Source: Vibrio casei (lineage in GTDB: Bacteria; Pseudomonadota; Gammaproteobacteria; Enterobacterales; Vibrionaceae). From it: a DNA stretch of 64,000 bases. Under the pieces are notes generated by a model that was not told the DNA's origin, made no database searches, and worked only from the letters and a program-made list of their open reading frames with translations. The stretch's first letter is position 1, and the number at the start of each line of letters is the position of its first letter. Shown one piece after another: positions 31,924 to 40,742 of this stretch. A program made the position numbers and the translations under genes. Location: positions 62,001-126,000 of the forward strand of contig NZ_AP018680.1 in assembly GCF_002218025.2 (NCBI RefSeq), in the 5' to 3' direction.

Positions 31924-32517
31924 ATGCTACAGAATCCCCTGCAAGTCCGTCTAGAAAAATTCGTTCCTTGGCAGCAAATGACATTTATGGCTTGCCTATG
32001 TGAACGCATGTACCCAAATTATGCTTTGTTCTGTGAAAATACAGAGTTTGCCGACGCCCGTAAATATCGTGAAATTTTAGATAGCGTGTGGGAGCTATTA
32101 ACGGTTAAAACGGCCAAAATAAATTTTGAGCGTCAGTTGGAAAAACTTGAAGAGTTGATCCCAAGTTCAGAAGAATTTGAGTTCTACGCTGTGTACCCAG
32201 CAATTGATGCTTGTATCGGGCTTTCTATTTTGTTGCACGCATTGCTTGATCGAGAAGAGATGTTTGAAGCGATGATCGATTTAAGCCAAGTGTCGGTTAA
32301 AACGGTTGCTCAATTAGAAGAAGCACAAGGCTGTGACGAAATCACCAATGAAAACCAAAAGCAAAATGAAGCCATTTGTCAGGAGTGGGATGTCCAATGG
32401 GCACTATTTCGCCCATTACGAGAAACGGAGATTCGCGATATTGAATTGATCAAAGAGCTGCGTATAGAATTGCGTGAAGAAGGTGTCAGCAATATTGGCA
32501 TTAGTGTTGATTATTAA
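31924..32517 (+). CDS. yjaG: YjaG family protein (DUF416)
   Basis: Conserved cytoplasmic protein of unknown function, 197 residues here. It matches E. coli YjaG through MLQNPLQVRLEKF, MACLCERMYPNYA, YPAIDACIGLS and QEWDVQWALFRPL, and ends with ERDIELIKEL-like residues (EIRDIELIKELR). The ATG at 31924 is chosen because it aligns with E. coli; a GTG two codons upstream is in frame. It precedes hupA, the same order as E. coli yjaG-hupA. Confidence 0.93.
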   Translation: MLQNPLQVRLEKFVPWQQMTFMACLCERMYPNYALFCENTEFADARKYREILDSVWELLTVKTAKINFERQLEKLEELIPSSEEFEFYAVYPAIDACIGLSILLHALLDREEMFEAMIDLSQVSVKTVAQLEEAQGCDEITNENQKQNEAICQEWDVQWALFRPLRETEIRDIELIKELRIELREEGVSNIGISVDY

Positions 32518-32605
32518 TATGTTAAAAATGAAAGAAAAACCATAAGAATGCTGAATGCTAACCCTGCAATGATGGGGGGGCTCTAATAGCTTAAAATTCA
32601 TAAAT

Positions 32606-32635
32606 TTGTCATGGTTTTTACCTAAAAAATATAAA
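32606..32635 (+). promoter_or_regulatory. Candidate hupA promoter
   Basis: TTGTCA (32606-32611), 18 bases, TATAAA (32630-32635), 137 bases upstream of hupA in a 255-base gap. The -35 is a near-consensus match. The rest of the gap shows no gene. Confidence 0.5.
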
Positions 32636-32772
32636 TTGTGAGTTAAAGCTCAATTTACGGTTAAAAATACGTCATAAGAGCAAAAGAATCGCGACAAACC
32701 TTTGCCAGACGGGGCATTTATGTTTTAGAGTGGATTCAGATTTCTAAAACAAAATGAGAAGGGAAACCTAGA

Positions 32773-33045
32773 ATGAACAAGACTCAATTAATCGATGCAA
32801 TAGCTGAAAAAGCTGACCTATCTAAAGCACAAGCGAAAGCAGCTCTAGAAGCAACTATTGGTGGTGTTACAGAAGCACTTAAAGATGGCGACCAAGTGCA
32901 ACTAATTGGTTTTGGTACTTTTAAAATTAACCATCGTGCAGCTCGCACTGGCCGCAACCCTAAAACGGGTGCAGAAATCCAAATTTCTGCAGCAAACGTT
33001 CCTGCATTCACAGCTGGTAAAGCCTTAAAAGACGCGGTTAAATAA
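32773..33045 (+). CDS. hupA: DNA-binding protein HU-alpha
   Basis: Small nucleoid protein that bends and compacts DNA as a dimer. The 90-residue protein begins [20 protein letters not shown] and has the HU signature [21 protein letters not shown] with the DNA-intercalating Pro in the beta arm (RNPKTG). The protein sequence is of the alpha type ([13 protein letters not shown]). It is followed by a strong terminator whose T-run touches the next start codon. Confidence 0.97.
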   Translation: MNKTQLIDAIAEKADLSKAQAKAALEATIGGVTEALKDGDQVQLIGFGTFKINHRAARTGRNPKTGAEIQISAANVPAFTAGKALKDAVK

Positions 33046-33099
33046 TTAGCTAAATTCTGACTATTCGCAACTCGCATATTGCGGTTGTTTGCGTATATA

Positions 33100-33132
33100 C
33101 TACGTTGAGTTTCTTCTCAACGTAGTTTTTTT
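33100..33132 (+). terminator. hupA terminator, abutting the next start codon
   Basis: CTACGTTGAG (33100-33109) and CTCAACGTAG (33116-33125) form a perfect 10-bp stem, followed by seven T (33126-33132). The next base is the A of the ATG of the DUF1481 lipoprotein gene. Confidence 0.93.
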
Positions 33133-33861
33133 ATGAAGCGTATATTTCTCCCTATTGTCTCTCTTTTACTGCTTGCGGGTTGTTCTTCAACTCTTTCTTG
33201 GCAGGATCAAATAAGCAGAAAATTCAGTGGTTCTGTGGAAGCTGTTAATTTATCTGGCGGCGCTTATGACGGCCAAATGAAATCTTTTTATTGGTTTACC
33301 CGGGCGATGTCTAAACCTCAAACCGCTTCTGATTTCGTTGAACTTCCTGATAATGCTTGGTATAAGACTAGTTATCAATGGCAAGATGGCACCATAAAAG
33401 AAATTGTTCGTGAAGGGGAAATGTTACAATCTGACCAAGCCCTTAAGCCTTTTCTTGTTCATATTCGCTTTAGTACTGAAGGTGAAGCGATTTATCAGCG
33501 TTATCGAGTGAACAATCAAGTGTTGCCTCTTAACCAAAATGATTTAAATGGTTATGCGCAAGATGCCAGTAAATTGGTTGAAACCGTCGAAAACTTAAAC
33601 TCACAAGGTTTGAAGTTGATCCAAGGGGTATGGGATGGGCAGACGTTTGAATCTTGCGATGGTGTGCAATATAAGAATGTGGAATTTGAAGAAGCTTCAT
33701 TACCTATCATGGTTAAACAACGTTTAAATGGGTTAACCAGCTATGCCGCCTTTATTGGCAGCAGTAATAAGAGAAGTAAAACGGTAACTGTTGAGAACTT
33801 ATTGGCTCTTGAAAAGGTAAGCCATGGCTGTATACAGCGCTCTCATTTGATTATGAACTAA
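33133..33861 (+). CDS. yjaH: DUF1481 lipoprotein (YjaH-like)
   Basis: A 242-residue protein with a lipoprotein signal peptide (MKRIFLPIVSLLLLAGC, lipobox LAGC, Cys17 lipidated), so it is anchored in the cell envelope; function unknown. It matches the E. coli gene next to hupA by position. The ATG follows directly on the T-run of the hupA terminator, so there is no normal ribosome site. The signal peptide starts right at this ATG, which makes a later start unlikely. It converges with purD across a bidirectional terminator. Confidence 0.85.
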   Translation: MKRIFLPIVSLLLLAGCSSTLSWQDQISRKFSGSVEAVNLSGGAYDGQMKSFYWFTRAMSKPQTASDFVELPDNAWYKTSYQWQDGTIKEIVREGEMLQSDQALKPFLVHIRFSTEGEAIYQRYRVNNQVLPLNQNDLNGYAQDASKLVETVENLNSQGLKLIQGVWDGQTFESCDGVQYKNVEFEEASLPIMVKQRLNGLTSYAAFIGSSNKRSKTVTVENLLALEKVSHGCIQRSHLIMN

Positions 33862-33884
33862 TAAGTTTGCTATTTAACGAATAT

Positions 33885-33921
33885 AAAAAAGGTGCTCACA
33901 GTTACTGTGAGCACCTTTTTT
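33885..33921. terminator. Bidirectional terminator between yjaH and purD
   Basis: GGTGCTCACAG (33891-33901) and CTGTGAGCACC (33905-33915) form a perfect 11-bp stem with a three-base loop, flanked by six A on the left and six T on the right, so it works in both directions. Confidence 0.92.
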
Positions 33922-33937
33922 ATGCATTGATGTAACC

Positions 33938-33971
33938 AAAAACCACTCACCGATAATAATTCGGCGAGTGG
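33938..33971 (-). terminator. purD terminator
   Basis: On the minus strand CCACTCGCCGA pairs with TCGGTGAGTGG (one mismatch) around a seven-base loop, followed by TTTTTGG. It begins 8 bases after the purD stop. Confidence 0.75.
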
Positions 33972-33978
33972 GTCGTTT

Positions 33979-35277
33979 TTATTTTTTAGCATCTTCTTCG
34001 CGAGCAATCGCACGATAACCGATATCATTGCGATGGAACATACCATTCCAGCTAACCTGTTTAGCAAGCTCATAAGCGCGTTGTTGAGCCTCTGAAACGG
34101 TGTTACCTAATGCGGTCGCACATAGTACACGACCGCCAGATGTGACCACTTCACCGGCTTCATTGTTGCTGGTGCCAGCGTGGAAGATTTTCTCACCTTC
34201 CACTTCTGCGCCGCTTGGTAGGCTAATGACATCACCTTTGGCGTAATCAGCAGGGTAACCACCCGCAGCCAGTACGATGCCAATCGAAGCGCGAGGGTCC
34301 CAGTGAGATTCCGCTTCATCTAATTTTTCATCAATCGCCATTAAGCAAAGCTCAACTAAATCTGATTGCATGCGCATCATGATAGGTTGCGTTTCTGGAT
34401 CGCCAAAGCGGCAATTGTATTCAATCACTTTTGGTGTGCCATCTGCCATGATCATAAGGCCAGCGTAAAGGAAACCTGTGTATGGATAACCTTCAGCATC
34501 CATACCGCGCACGGTTGGGTATATGACTTCTTCAAGTACACGTTCATGGATTTCAGGTGTCACTACAGGGGCTGGAGAATACGCGCCCATGCCGCCAGTG
34601 TTTGGTCCGGTATCTTTATCGCCAACACGTTTGTGGTCTTGGCTCGTCGCCATTGGCAGAACGCTTGAACCATCAACCATCACGATAAAGCTGGCTTCTT
34701 CACCATCAAGAAACTCTTCAACCACCACGCGACTACCCGCGTCACCAAAGGCATTGCCAGCCAACATATCTTGAATGGCATCTTCAGCTTCTTGTAGCGT
34801 CATCGCAACAATCACGCCTTTACCAGCTGCAAGACCATCCGCTTTAATCACGATAGGGGCGCCTTTCTCACGCACATAAGCCAATGCTGGCTCGATTTCC
34901 GTGAAGTTAGCGTAATCAGCCGTTGGGATCTTATGACGCGCTAGGAAGTCTTTAGTGAACGCTTTAGAGCCTTCAAGTTGCGCCGCATCTTTAGTCGGGC
35001 CAAAGATAGGCAGTTTTGCCGCACGGAAAGCGTCAACCACACCAATGACCAGCGGTGCTTCAGGGCCAACAATCGTCAGTTCAATACTGTTGTTTTGAGC
35101 AAATTCAACTAAGCCTTCAATATCTTCAACGCCAATGTTGATGTTTTCCAATTTTGGCTCAAGCGCGGTGCCGGCATTACCCGGCGCAATGAAGATTTTT
35201 TTAACATTTGGGTTTTGTGCTGCTTTCCAGCCTAGTGCGTGTTCGCGGCCGCCGGCGCCGATAATCAGAATTTGCAT
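33979..35277 (-). CDS. purD: Phosphoribosylamine--glycine ligase (GAR synthetase)
   Basis: Joins phosphoribosylamine and glycine with ATP, the second step of purine synthesis. The 432-residue protein has the N-terminal MQILIIGAGGREHALGWK, the IAPGNAGT loop, and the ATP-grasp domain with VIKADGLAAGKGV, GPNTGGMGAYSP and EYNCRFGDPETQ. Length matches E. coli PurD (429). It normally forms one operon with purH; here 381 bases with two palindromic repeats separate them, so it may depend on readthrough or on a promoter of its own. Confidence 0.97.
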   Translation of the reverse strand: MQILIIGAGGREHALGWKAAQNPNVKKIFIAPGNAGTALEPKLENINIGVEDIEGLVEFAQNNSIELTIVGPEAPLVIGVVDAFRAAKLPIFGPTKDAAQLEGSKAFTKDFLARHKIPTADYANFTEIEPALAYVREKGAPIVIKADGLAAGKGVIVAMTLQEAEDAIQDMLAGNAFGDAGSRVVVEEFLDGEEASFIVMVDGSSVLPMATSQDHKRVGDKDTGPNTGGMGAYSPAPVVTPEIHERVLEEVIYPTVRGMDAEGYPYTGFLYAGLMIMADGTPKVIEYNCRFGDPETQPIMMRMQSDLVELCLMAIDEKLDEAESHWDPRASIGIVLAAGGYPADYAKGDVISLPSGAEVEGEKIFHAGTSNNEAGEVVTSGGRVLCATALGNTVSEAQQRAYELAKQVSWNGMFHRNDIGYRAIAREEDAKK

Positions 35278-35337
35278 ATGTAAGGTATCCCTAAAATTAA
35301 TTTTTATTTAGATCCGTTTTTTGGAGCCGTCATTCCG

Positions 35338-35449
35338 TACATGAGCCTAAGCGAAGAAGATACGGAATCTTATGAAGCGCACTGGGGATGGACCTGTGCG
35401 TTTGTTGCATAAGATCCCGGATAACTCGTTCCTCGTTTCCGGGATGACG
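35338..35449. repeat. Imperfect palindromic repeat element A (REP/MITE-like)
   Basis: A 112-base near-palindrome between purH and purD. The outer ends are CGTCATTCCG and CCGGGATGACG. Inside, ACGGAATCTTATG faces CATAAGATCCCGG and AGCGCAC faces GTGCGTTT around a 13-base loop. The same outer motif (GTCATcCtGA...TCAGGAATGAC) occurs in the element at 53783-53872. It could fold into one long stem-loop in RNA from the purHD transcript. Confidence 0.75.
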
Positions 35450-35544
35450 ACAAGAAGGGCATCTAAATTTATCAAACCGTTTTTCGACATAATTGGAAGA
35501 GTTATTACACTACTCCTCAATTATACGATCTTTACTCAAAATAG

Positions 35545-35643
35545 TTGGTGTTGTGGCTAGGCTACAATTGAGCTCATCTTCGGGAGCATAGCTCGCTATG
35601 TGACCGGAGTGAGTGAAAGCAGTTAACAACGCCACAACGCCAA
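35545..35643. repeat. Inverted-repeat element B between purH and purD
   Basis: TTGGTGTTGTGGC (35545-35557) and GCCACAACGCCAA (35631-35643) are inverted copies with one mismatch, bounding a 99-base element with an inner GAGCATAGCTCGCTATGTGACCGG segment. No protein is encoded. It looks like a dispersed intergenic repeat of the sort common in vibrios; only one copy is visible in this window. Confidence 0.55.
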
Positions 35644-35658
35644 ATATGAAGAGTTAAA

Positions 35659-37278
35659 TTAGTGACGGAAATGACGCATGCCGGTAAAGATCATCGCCAT
35701 GCCGTGTTCATCGGCTGCGGCAATCACTTCATCATCACGCATTGAACCGCCGGGCTGAATCACGCACTTAATGCCAGCTTCAGCTGCAGCGTCGATACCA
35801 TCACGGAATGGGAAGAATGCATCCGATGCCATCACACAACCTTCAACCTGTAGACCTTCGTCAGCCGCTTTAATGCCAGCAATTTTTGCTGAGTAAACGC
35901 GGCTCATTTGGCCAGCGCCCACACCAATCGTCATATCGCCTTTTGAGTAAACAATCGCATTCGATTTCACGTATTTCGCCACTTTCCAGCAAAATAGCGC
36001 GTCTTTTAGCTCTTCTTCCGTTGGTTGACGTTTCGATACCACGTTAAGGTCATCCAGTCCTACCATACCTTGATCACGATCTTGGACCAGTAGGCCACCG
36101 TTAACACGTTTAATATCAAATTCAGTGGTTTTGCTTGTCCATTCGCCACATTCTAGTAGACGTACGTTCTTTTTCGCTTCCACAACTTTAATCGCTTCTG
36201 CTGAAACAGACGGGGCGATAATCACTTCAACGAATTGACGCTCAGTGATAGCGGTTGCTGTCGCGGCATCTAATTCACGGTTAAACGCGATGATGCCACC
36301 AAATGCTGATGTTGGATCGGTTTGATAAGCGCGGTTATAAGCTTCTAGAATGTCTTTACCTAGCGCCACACCACAAGGGTTGGCGTGTTTTACGATCACA
36401 CAAGCTGGCTCATTGAATTCTTTCACACACTCAAGGGCTGAGTCCGTATCGGCAATGTTGTTGTAAGACAGGGCTTTACCTTGGATTTGGCGAGCGGTAG
36501 AAACGGATGCTTCTTGAGGGTTAGCTTCTACATAGAATGCCGCAGCTTGGTGGCTGTTTTCACCGTAGCGCATGTCTTGTTTTTTCTCGAACTGTTGGTT
36601 GAAGGTGCGAGGAAATTTAACTTTATTTTTAGGAGAAGGAGCTGCATCACCTTCTTTATTGTCCCCGTAAGAAGGAACCATAGTGCCGAAGTAATTAGCG
36701 ATCATGCCATCGTAAGCGGCTGTGTGTTCAAAGGCAGCAATCGCTAAATCGAAACGGGTTTCTAAAGTCAAAGACGTGTCGTTAGCATCCATTTCAGTAA
36801 TGACGCGATCGTAATCGTGCGCATTCACCACAATCGTTACATCTTTGTGATTTTTCGCGGCAGAACGAACCATCGTTGGTCCACCGATGTCGATGTTTTC
36901 AACGGCATCTTCTAGTGTGCAGCCTTCTTTTACGACTGTTTCTGCAAATGGATAAAGGTTAACCACTACGATATCAATTGGGTTGATGCCGTGTTGTTCC
37001 ATTACCACTTCATCCGTACCACGACGGCCTAATACGCCACCATGTACTTTCGGGTGAAGGGTTTTAACGCGGCCGTCCATCATTTCAGGGAAACCTGTGT
37101 AATCAGAGACTTCTGTAGCGGTGATGGCATTATCTTGTAGCAGCTTAAAAGTACCGCCAGTGGAAAGAATTTCAACACCACGTTCAGTCAGTGCTTGAGC
37201 GAATTCTACAATACCAGTTTTGTCAGATACGCTGATTAAAGCGCGGCGAATTGGGCGAGCGTTTTGCATGGCTTCCAT
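35659..37278 (-). CDS. purH: Bifunctional AICAR formyltransferase / IMP cyclohydrolase
   Basis: Catalyses the last two steps of IMP synthesis. The 539-residue protein (E. coli 529) has the N-terminal cyclohydrolase domain ([42 protein letters not shown]) and the C-terminal transformylase with [11 protein letters not shown], where the Lys-His pair is catalytic, and [16 protein letters not shown] at 37278 has AAGGA close by; a second ATG three codons in (37269) aligns better with E. coli. purD lies downstream on the same strand beyond two repeat elements. Confidence 0.97.
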   Translation of the reverse strand: MEAMQNARPIRRALISVSDKTGIVEFAQALTERGVEILSTGGTFKLLQDNAITATEVSDYTGFPEMMDGRVKTLHPKVHGGVLGRRGTDEVVMEQHGINPIDIVVVNLYPFAETVVKEGCTLEDAVENIDIGGPTMVRSAAKNHKDVTIVVNAHDYDRVITEMDANDTSLTLETRFDLAIAAFEHTAAYDGMIANYFGTMVPSYGDNKEGDAAPSPKNKVKFPRTFNQQFEKKQDMRYGENSHQAAAFYVEANPQEASVSTARQIQGKALSYNNIADTDSALECVKEFNEPACVIVKHANPCGVALGKDILEAYNRAYQTDPTSAFGGIIAFNRELDAATATAITERQFVEVIIAPSVSAEAIKVVEAKKNVRLLECGEWTSKTTEFDIKRVNGGLLVQDRDQGMVGLDDLNVVSKRQPTEEELKDALFCWKVAKYVKSNAIVYSKGDMTIGVGAGQMSRVYSAKIAGIKAADEGLQVEGCVMASDAFFPFRDGIDAAAEAGIKCVIQPGGSMRDDEVIAAADEHGMAMIFTGMRHFRH

Positions 37279-37484
37279 ATTCCTTAAATCACGGAGTTAA
37301 AAATAAAGATGTTTGCCAAAATAGGCCTAAATAAGCACGACTTTGGTAAAAACCTTTATGATTGTAGAGTGGTGCAAATCGCGAACCATACTCCAAGATT
37401 TGATGGCGCACATTCTAACTAACTTCAGACTAAAAAGCTCGCGCAATCGTTTGGCTTTTTCGTTTGTTAATAAATATCAGTAGG

Positions 37485-37688
37485 TTAATCTTTGAATATA
37501 TCGCGGAAAAAGTGGCCGGTTTCTTTAGCCGCATCGCGAGTAGCATGACCAATCGTTCGGCCAGCTTCTTTGGTGGCTTGAGCGGCATCACGCGCGCTTT
37601 CTTTGAACTCTTGTTTATCTTGGCTTGCGCAACCGAGAGTCAATAAAGTAGAGCATATCAAGATAGCTTGAATAGTGAGTGTTTTCAT
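37485..37688 (-). CDS. Small lipoprotein with LEA-like repeats
   Basis: A 67-residue protein with a lipoprotein signal (hydrophobic stretch then LTLGC, Cys20 lipidated). The mature part is a single charged amphipathic helix with repeating DAAQATKEAG, GHATRDAAKETG units, similar in feel to LEA-type 11-residue repeats. Function unknown. The ATG at 37688 has AGGATCGAA before it; a longer in-frame form to 37733 would put extra residues before the signal. It lies between purH and malI, both on the same strand, with no shared operon spacing. Confidence 0.75.
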   Translation of the reverse strand: MKTLTIQAILICSTLLTLGCASQDKQEFKESARDAAQATKEAGRTIGHATRDAAKETGHFFRDIFKD

Positions 37689-37761
37689 TTCGATCCTTAA
37701 AATGAATAAGTGGTGTGTAAATAATAACCTCAATAGTATCTGGTGTTAAGTCAGGTTTTTA

Positions 37762-38784
37762 TCAAGCTGAGTCGCGTAAAATTATGGTAGGAGAAATAAT
37801 GATACGTTGTGGCGGTAGATGTGGCTGCTTCATTTTTCTGACCATTTGCAGTGCGGCTTGTTGGCCTATCTGTTTGGTTGACGTATTCACAAAGCTGAGT
37901 GAAGGGGTTGTGAGTTCTGCTTCTGCAGCATCATCAAACCCAAGAAGGGCAACTTGTTGGCCGATGTAATTATCTTTCCCTATGGTTTTTCCCGCCGCTT
38001 GAGCACCGTAAATAGCACCAATGGTTGTCGCGGAGCGATGGCATAAAATAGCTGTGATTTTCGGATGTTTATTTAACAATTTTTGTGCGGCATCGGCGGC
38101 CGACTGTTGGCGTTTGTCGCATTCTACGACCCATTCATTTTTAAAGGGCAGACCATATTGCATTAAGGTTGAGCAATACCCTCCAATGCGTTCGGCTCGA
38201 GTTAGGGAGCCACTGGTTCCACCTAAGTAAGCAATATGGCGATGGCCTTGAGCGATTAAGTGTTGGGTGGCTAGTGTAGCAGCGTGAGTGTTATCTGGGC
38301 CTACGTAGTCAATCTTGGCGTTTATGTCGGCTCGGGCAATGCTGATGGCCGGAATATTCGCTTGTTCGATAAGATCAAGACACGATTGTGTTCCCTCGCG
38401 GACAGGGCAAAACACAATGCCTGCGACACCTTGTTGGATCATCGATTGAATGCAATGAAGCTGTTTACTTTTATCGTTACCCGATTGGGCGAGAAACAGC
38501 ATATAGCCTTGTTTTTCTAATTGATCACTTAGACCAGCCGTGATGCCCATATAAAAGGGATCGGTAATGTCTTTCAGCACTAATCCAATGAGATTGGACG
38601 TATGTGATCGTAAATTCGCCGCCGCGGTATTACGTACGTACCCTAAGGTCTCGATTGCTTGATTGACTTTACTGATAGTCGCTTCAGAAATTCGGCCTTT
38701 ACCACTTAATGCCAGTGATACGGTAGAAACAGAAACGCCAGCATATTTGGCGACATCGGTGATTTTCGGTTTGGGTATGCTCAT
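37762..38784 (-). CDS. malI: LacI-family maltose regulon repressor MalI
   Basis: A 340-residue LacI-family repressor: helix-turn-helix at about 8-27 (ITDVAKYAGVSVSTVSLALSG), hinge helix near 50-60 (NTAAANLRS), and a periplasmic-binding-protein-like ligand domain. It is called MalI because it is divergent from malX-malY and because two copies of TAAAACGTTTTA, the core of the known MalI operator, lie in the shared promoter region. Recognition-helix residues (Val-Ser after VS) differ from those of the paralogue at 48109-49131. The inducer is not readable. Confidence 0.88.
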   Translation of the reverse strand: MSIPKPKITDVAKYAGVSVSTVSLALSGKGRISEATISKVNQAIETLGYVRNTAAANLRSHTSNLIGLVLKDITDPFYMGITAGLSDQLEKQGYMLFLAQSGNDKSKQLHCIQSMIQQGVAGIVFCPVREGTQSCLDLIEQANIPAISIARADINAKIDYVGPDNTHAATLATQHLIAQGHRHIAYLGGTSGSLTRAERIGGYCSTLMQYGLPFKNEWVVECDKRQQSAADAAQKLLNKHPKITAILCHRSATTIGAIYGAQAAGKTIGKDNYIGQQVALLGFDDAAEAELTTPSLSFVNTSTKQIGQQAALQMVRKMKQPHLPPQRIIISPTIILRDSA

Positions 38785-38900
38785 TGTCCGCTAAATTAAT
38801 AAAAAGTGCATGAAGATAGATTCTTTTATCCGGATCACAAAATCAAACAATGCTTGTTTTGGTCGTAAATAACCGTGATCAAGTCTGCAAAATATGTAGG

Positions 38901-38912
38901 TAAAACGTTTTA
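38901..38912. promoter_or_regulatory. MalI-type operator O1 (malI side)
   Basis: Perfect 12-bp palindrome TAAAACGTTTTA, with flanking G and TC giving GTAAAACGTTTTATC. It matches the known E. coli MalI operator core. Its centre is exactly 90 bp from that of the second copy. Confidence 0.85.
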
Positions 38913-38980
38913 TCCTTTATTTCTAATTTTAAAACAATGCTGACACTCAATCACTTTGTACCGTGTCGGCATTTTTTAAA

Positions 38981-39002
38981 TATAATTTGATAAAACGTTT
39001 TA
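38981..39002 (+). promoter_or_regulatory. malX -10 element and overlapping MalI-type operator O2
   Basis: A perfect TATAAT (38981-38986) with no good -35 at the right distance is followed after 4 bases by TAAAACGTTTTA (38991-39002) inside GATAAAACGTTTTAGC. The operator would cover the transcription start, so bound MalI should block malX. The weak -35 suggests need of an activator, but I cannot assign a clear CRP site. Confidence 0.75.
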
Positions 39003-39059
39003 GCAGTCTTTTTATCATCGATTTTATAACGAATACGTTATCACTTGGAGTGACAAACT

Positions 39060-40640
39060 ATGTCTAACATAAAGAAAAAAACCACCATGTGGGAGTTTTT
39101 CCAAAGCCTGGGAAAAACCTTCATGCTACCGGTGGCACTGCTTGCCTTTTCAGGAATTTTGCTTGGTGTCGGTAGCTCTCTCTCGAGCTCTGCTGTGAAG
39201 GAAAGCCTCCCTTTCTTAGACAACTTTGTCCTTCAAATGATTTTCTTATGGATGACCAAGATCGGTTTAGTCGCCTTTATCTATTTACCGGTGATGTTTG
39301 CGATTGCGATTCCTCTGGGATTGGCTCGTGAAGAAAAAGGGGTGGCGGCTTTCTCTGGTTTTGTTGGTTTTGCAGCTCTGAACTTGTCGGTCAACTTTTA
39401 CTTAACTGTAGCGGGAGTACTGGGTAATCCGGAGCTTGAAACGGCTTATGGCGTTAAATCGATTATTGGTATTCAATCGATTGATACGGGGATTTTGGGT
39501 GCGGTTATTGTGGGGATTATTGTGGCGAAGCTGCATGCCCGTTTTTACACTTATAAGATGCCCGATTCCCTTGCCTTTTTCGGTGGGGCCCGTTTTGTGC
39601 CTATTATTACATCCGTCGTTTTAGGTCTGGTGGGGCTAGCGGTTCCGGTAGTTTGGCCTTACTTTGCGATGGGGATTAATGGTATTGGGTCGGTTATCTC
39701 TCATGCGGGTCCATTTGGCCCATTCCTATTCGGTACTGGTGAGCGTTTACTTTTACCGTTTGGTTTACATCATATTCTTGTCGCATTAATTCGCTTTACA
39801 GAGGCAGGTGGTACGCTGCATGTTTGTGGGCAAGAGGTGAGTGGTGCATTGAACATCTTCTATGCGCAGCTTTCTTGTTCAAGCGTGACCAACTTTGATC
39901 CACAAGCGACGGCGTTTTTGTCTCAAGGTAAAATGCCAACCTTCTTAGGTGGTTTGCCGGGTGCGGCGTTGGCTATGTATCACTGTGCTCGACCTGAAAA
40001 CCGCAGCAAGGTAAAAGCATTATTACTTTCTGGTGTGGTGGCGTGTGTCGTGGGTGGTATTACCGAACCACTTGAGTTCCTCTTCTTATTTGTTGCGCCG
40101 GTACTGTATTTTGTACACGCTATCTTAACTGGCCTTGGCTTTATGGTGATGGGCTTGTTGGATGTCACGATTGGTAATACCGATGGCAACATTATCGATT
40201 TCTTCATCTTTGGTGTACTGCAGGGTACCAAAACGGAATGGTATTTAGTACCGCTTGTAGCTGCGGTGTGGTTTGCGGTGTATTACGGTGTATTCCGTTT
40301 TGCAATAACTCGCTTTAATTTGAAAACGCCTGGACGTGAAGTAGAAACCAATGATGAGCTAGCTTTTGCTGCTGAAATAAAAGAGAGCAAGTTAGGTTAC
40401 AAAGGTGACATTATTCTTGAAGCATTGGGTGGCGCGAAGAATATTACCTCGCTTGATAACTGTATTACTCGCCTTCGCATGTCGGTAGAAGATATGTCTT
40501 TGGTCAATGACGCCATATTGAAAGCCAATGGCGCATTGGGTGTGGTTAAGTTAGATGACCATAATTTACAAGTTGTGATTGGCCCACAAGTTCATATGGT
40601 TAAAAATGAAATGCAATCGCTCATGAATGCCTCTGCGTAA
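39060..40640 (+). CDS. malX: PTS maltose/glucose-type transporter subunit IIBC, MalX-like
   Basis: Inner-membrane sugar permease and phosphotransferase; takes up glucose or maltose-type sugars. The 526-residue protein has an EIIC domain of about ten helices (residues 15-420, with GLHHILVALI and GITEPLEF at 333-340) and a C-terminal EIIB domain with the phosphocysteine in NCITRLR (Cys468). There is no IIA domain, so it must borrow a soluble IIA such as Crr. Length and order follow E. coli MalX (530). It is repressed by MalI by inference. A terminator follows before malY. Confidence 0.92.
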   Translation: MSNIKKKTTMWEFFQSLGKTFMLPVALLAFSGILLGVGSSLSSSAVKESLPFLDNFVLQMIFLWMTKIGLVAFIYLPVMFAIAIPLGLAREEKGVAAFSGFVGFAALNLSVNFYLTVAGVLGNPELETAYGVKSIIGIQSIDTGILGAVIVGIIVAKLHARFYTYKMPDSLAFFGGARFVPIITSVVLGLVGLAVPVVWPYFAMGINGIGSVISHAGPFGPFLFGTGERLLLPFGLHHILVALIRFTEAGGTLHVCGQEVSGALNIFYAQLSCSSVTNFDPQATAFLSQGKMPTFLGGLPGAALAMYHCARPENRSKVKALLLSGVVACVVGGITEPLEFLFLFVAPVLYFVHAILTGLGFMVMGLLDVTIGNTDGNIIDFFIFGVLQGTKTEWYLVPLVAAVWFAVYYGVFRFAITRFNLKTPGREVETNDELAFAAEIKESKLGYKGDIILEALGGAKNITSLDNCITRLRMSVEDMSLVNDAILKANGALGVVKLDDHNLQVVIGPQVHMVKNEMQSLMNASA

Positions 40641-40663
40641 AAAGAGGTGAATTAGTCTATTAA

Positions 40664-40692
40664 GGGAGGAGATTTCGACTCCTCCCTTTTTT
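40664..40692 (+). terminator. Terminator/attenuator between malX and malY
   Basis: GGGAGGAG (40664-40671) and CTCCTCCC (40679-40686) form a perfect 8-bp stem with a seven-base loop and six T. It lies 23 bases after the malX stop and should cut malY expression from the malX promoter. Confidence 0.88.
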
Positions 40693-40703
40693 GGGTTTAT
40701 CTT

Positions 40704-40742
40704 AATACCTTTGCAGCTTGAGGTGAGAGCTGCAAAGGTATT
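40704..40742 (+). other. Perfect 15-bp hairpin in the malY leader
   Basis: AATACCTTTGCAGCT (40704-40718) and AGCTGCAAAGGTATT (40728-40742) are perfect inverted copies around a nine-base loop. It starts 12 bases after the malX terminator T-run and ends 23 bases before the malY ATG. There is no T-run, so it is an operator-like palindrome or a leader structure, not a simple terminator. Confidence 0.75.

Noticed and set aside
35372..35560. Plus-strand 62-codon frame between purH and purD
   Set aside because: It is read through the palindromic repeat, has no ribosome site and no protein-like composition.
37441..37456. PurR-like site GCGCAATCGTTTGGCT upstream of purH
   Set aside because: It matches the purine repressor consensus only partly and lies about 160 bases from the purH start, overlapping a weak hairpin; too uncertain to call.
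38824..38850. CRP-like sequence TTTTGTGATCCGGATAAAAG in the malI-malX region
   Set aside because: Only one half-site (TGTGA) is good; the other half does not match, so a CRP site is not supported by sequence alone.
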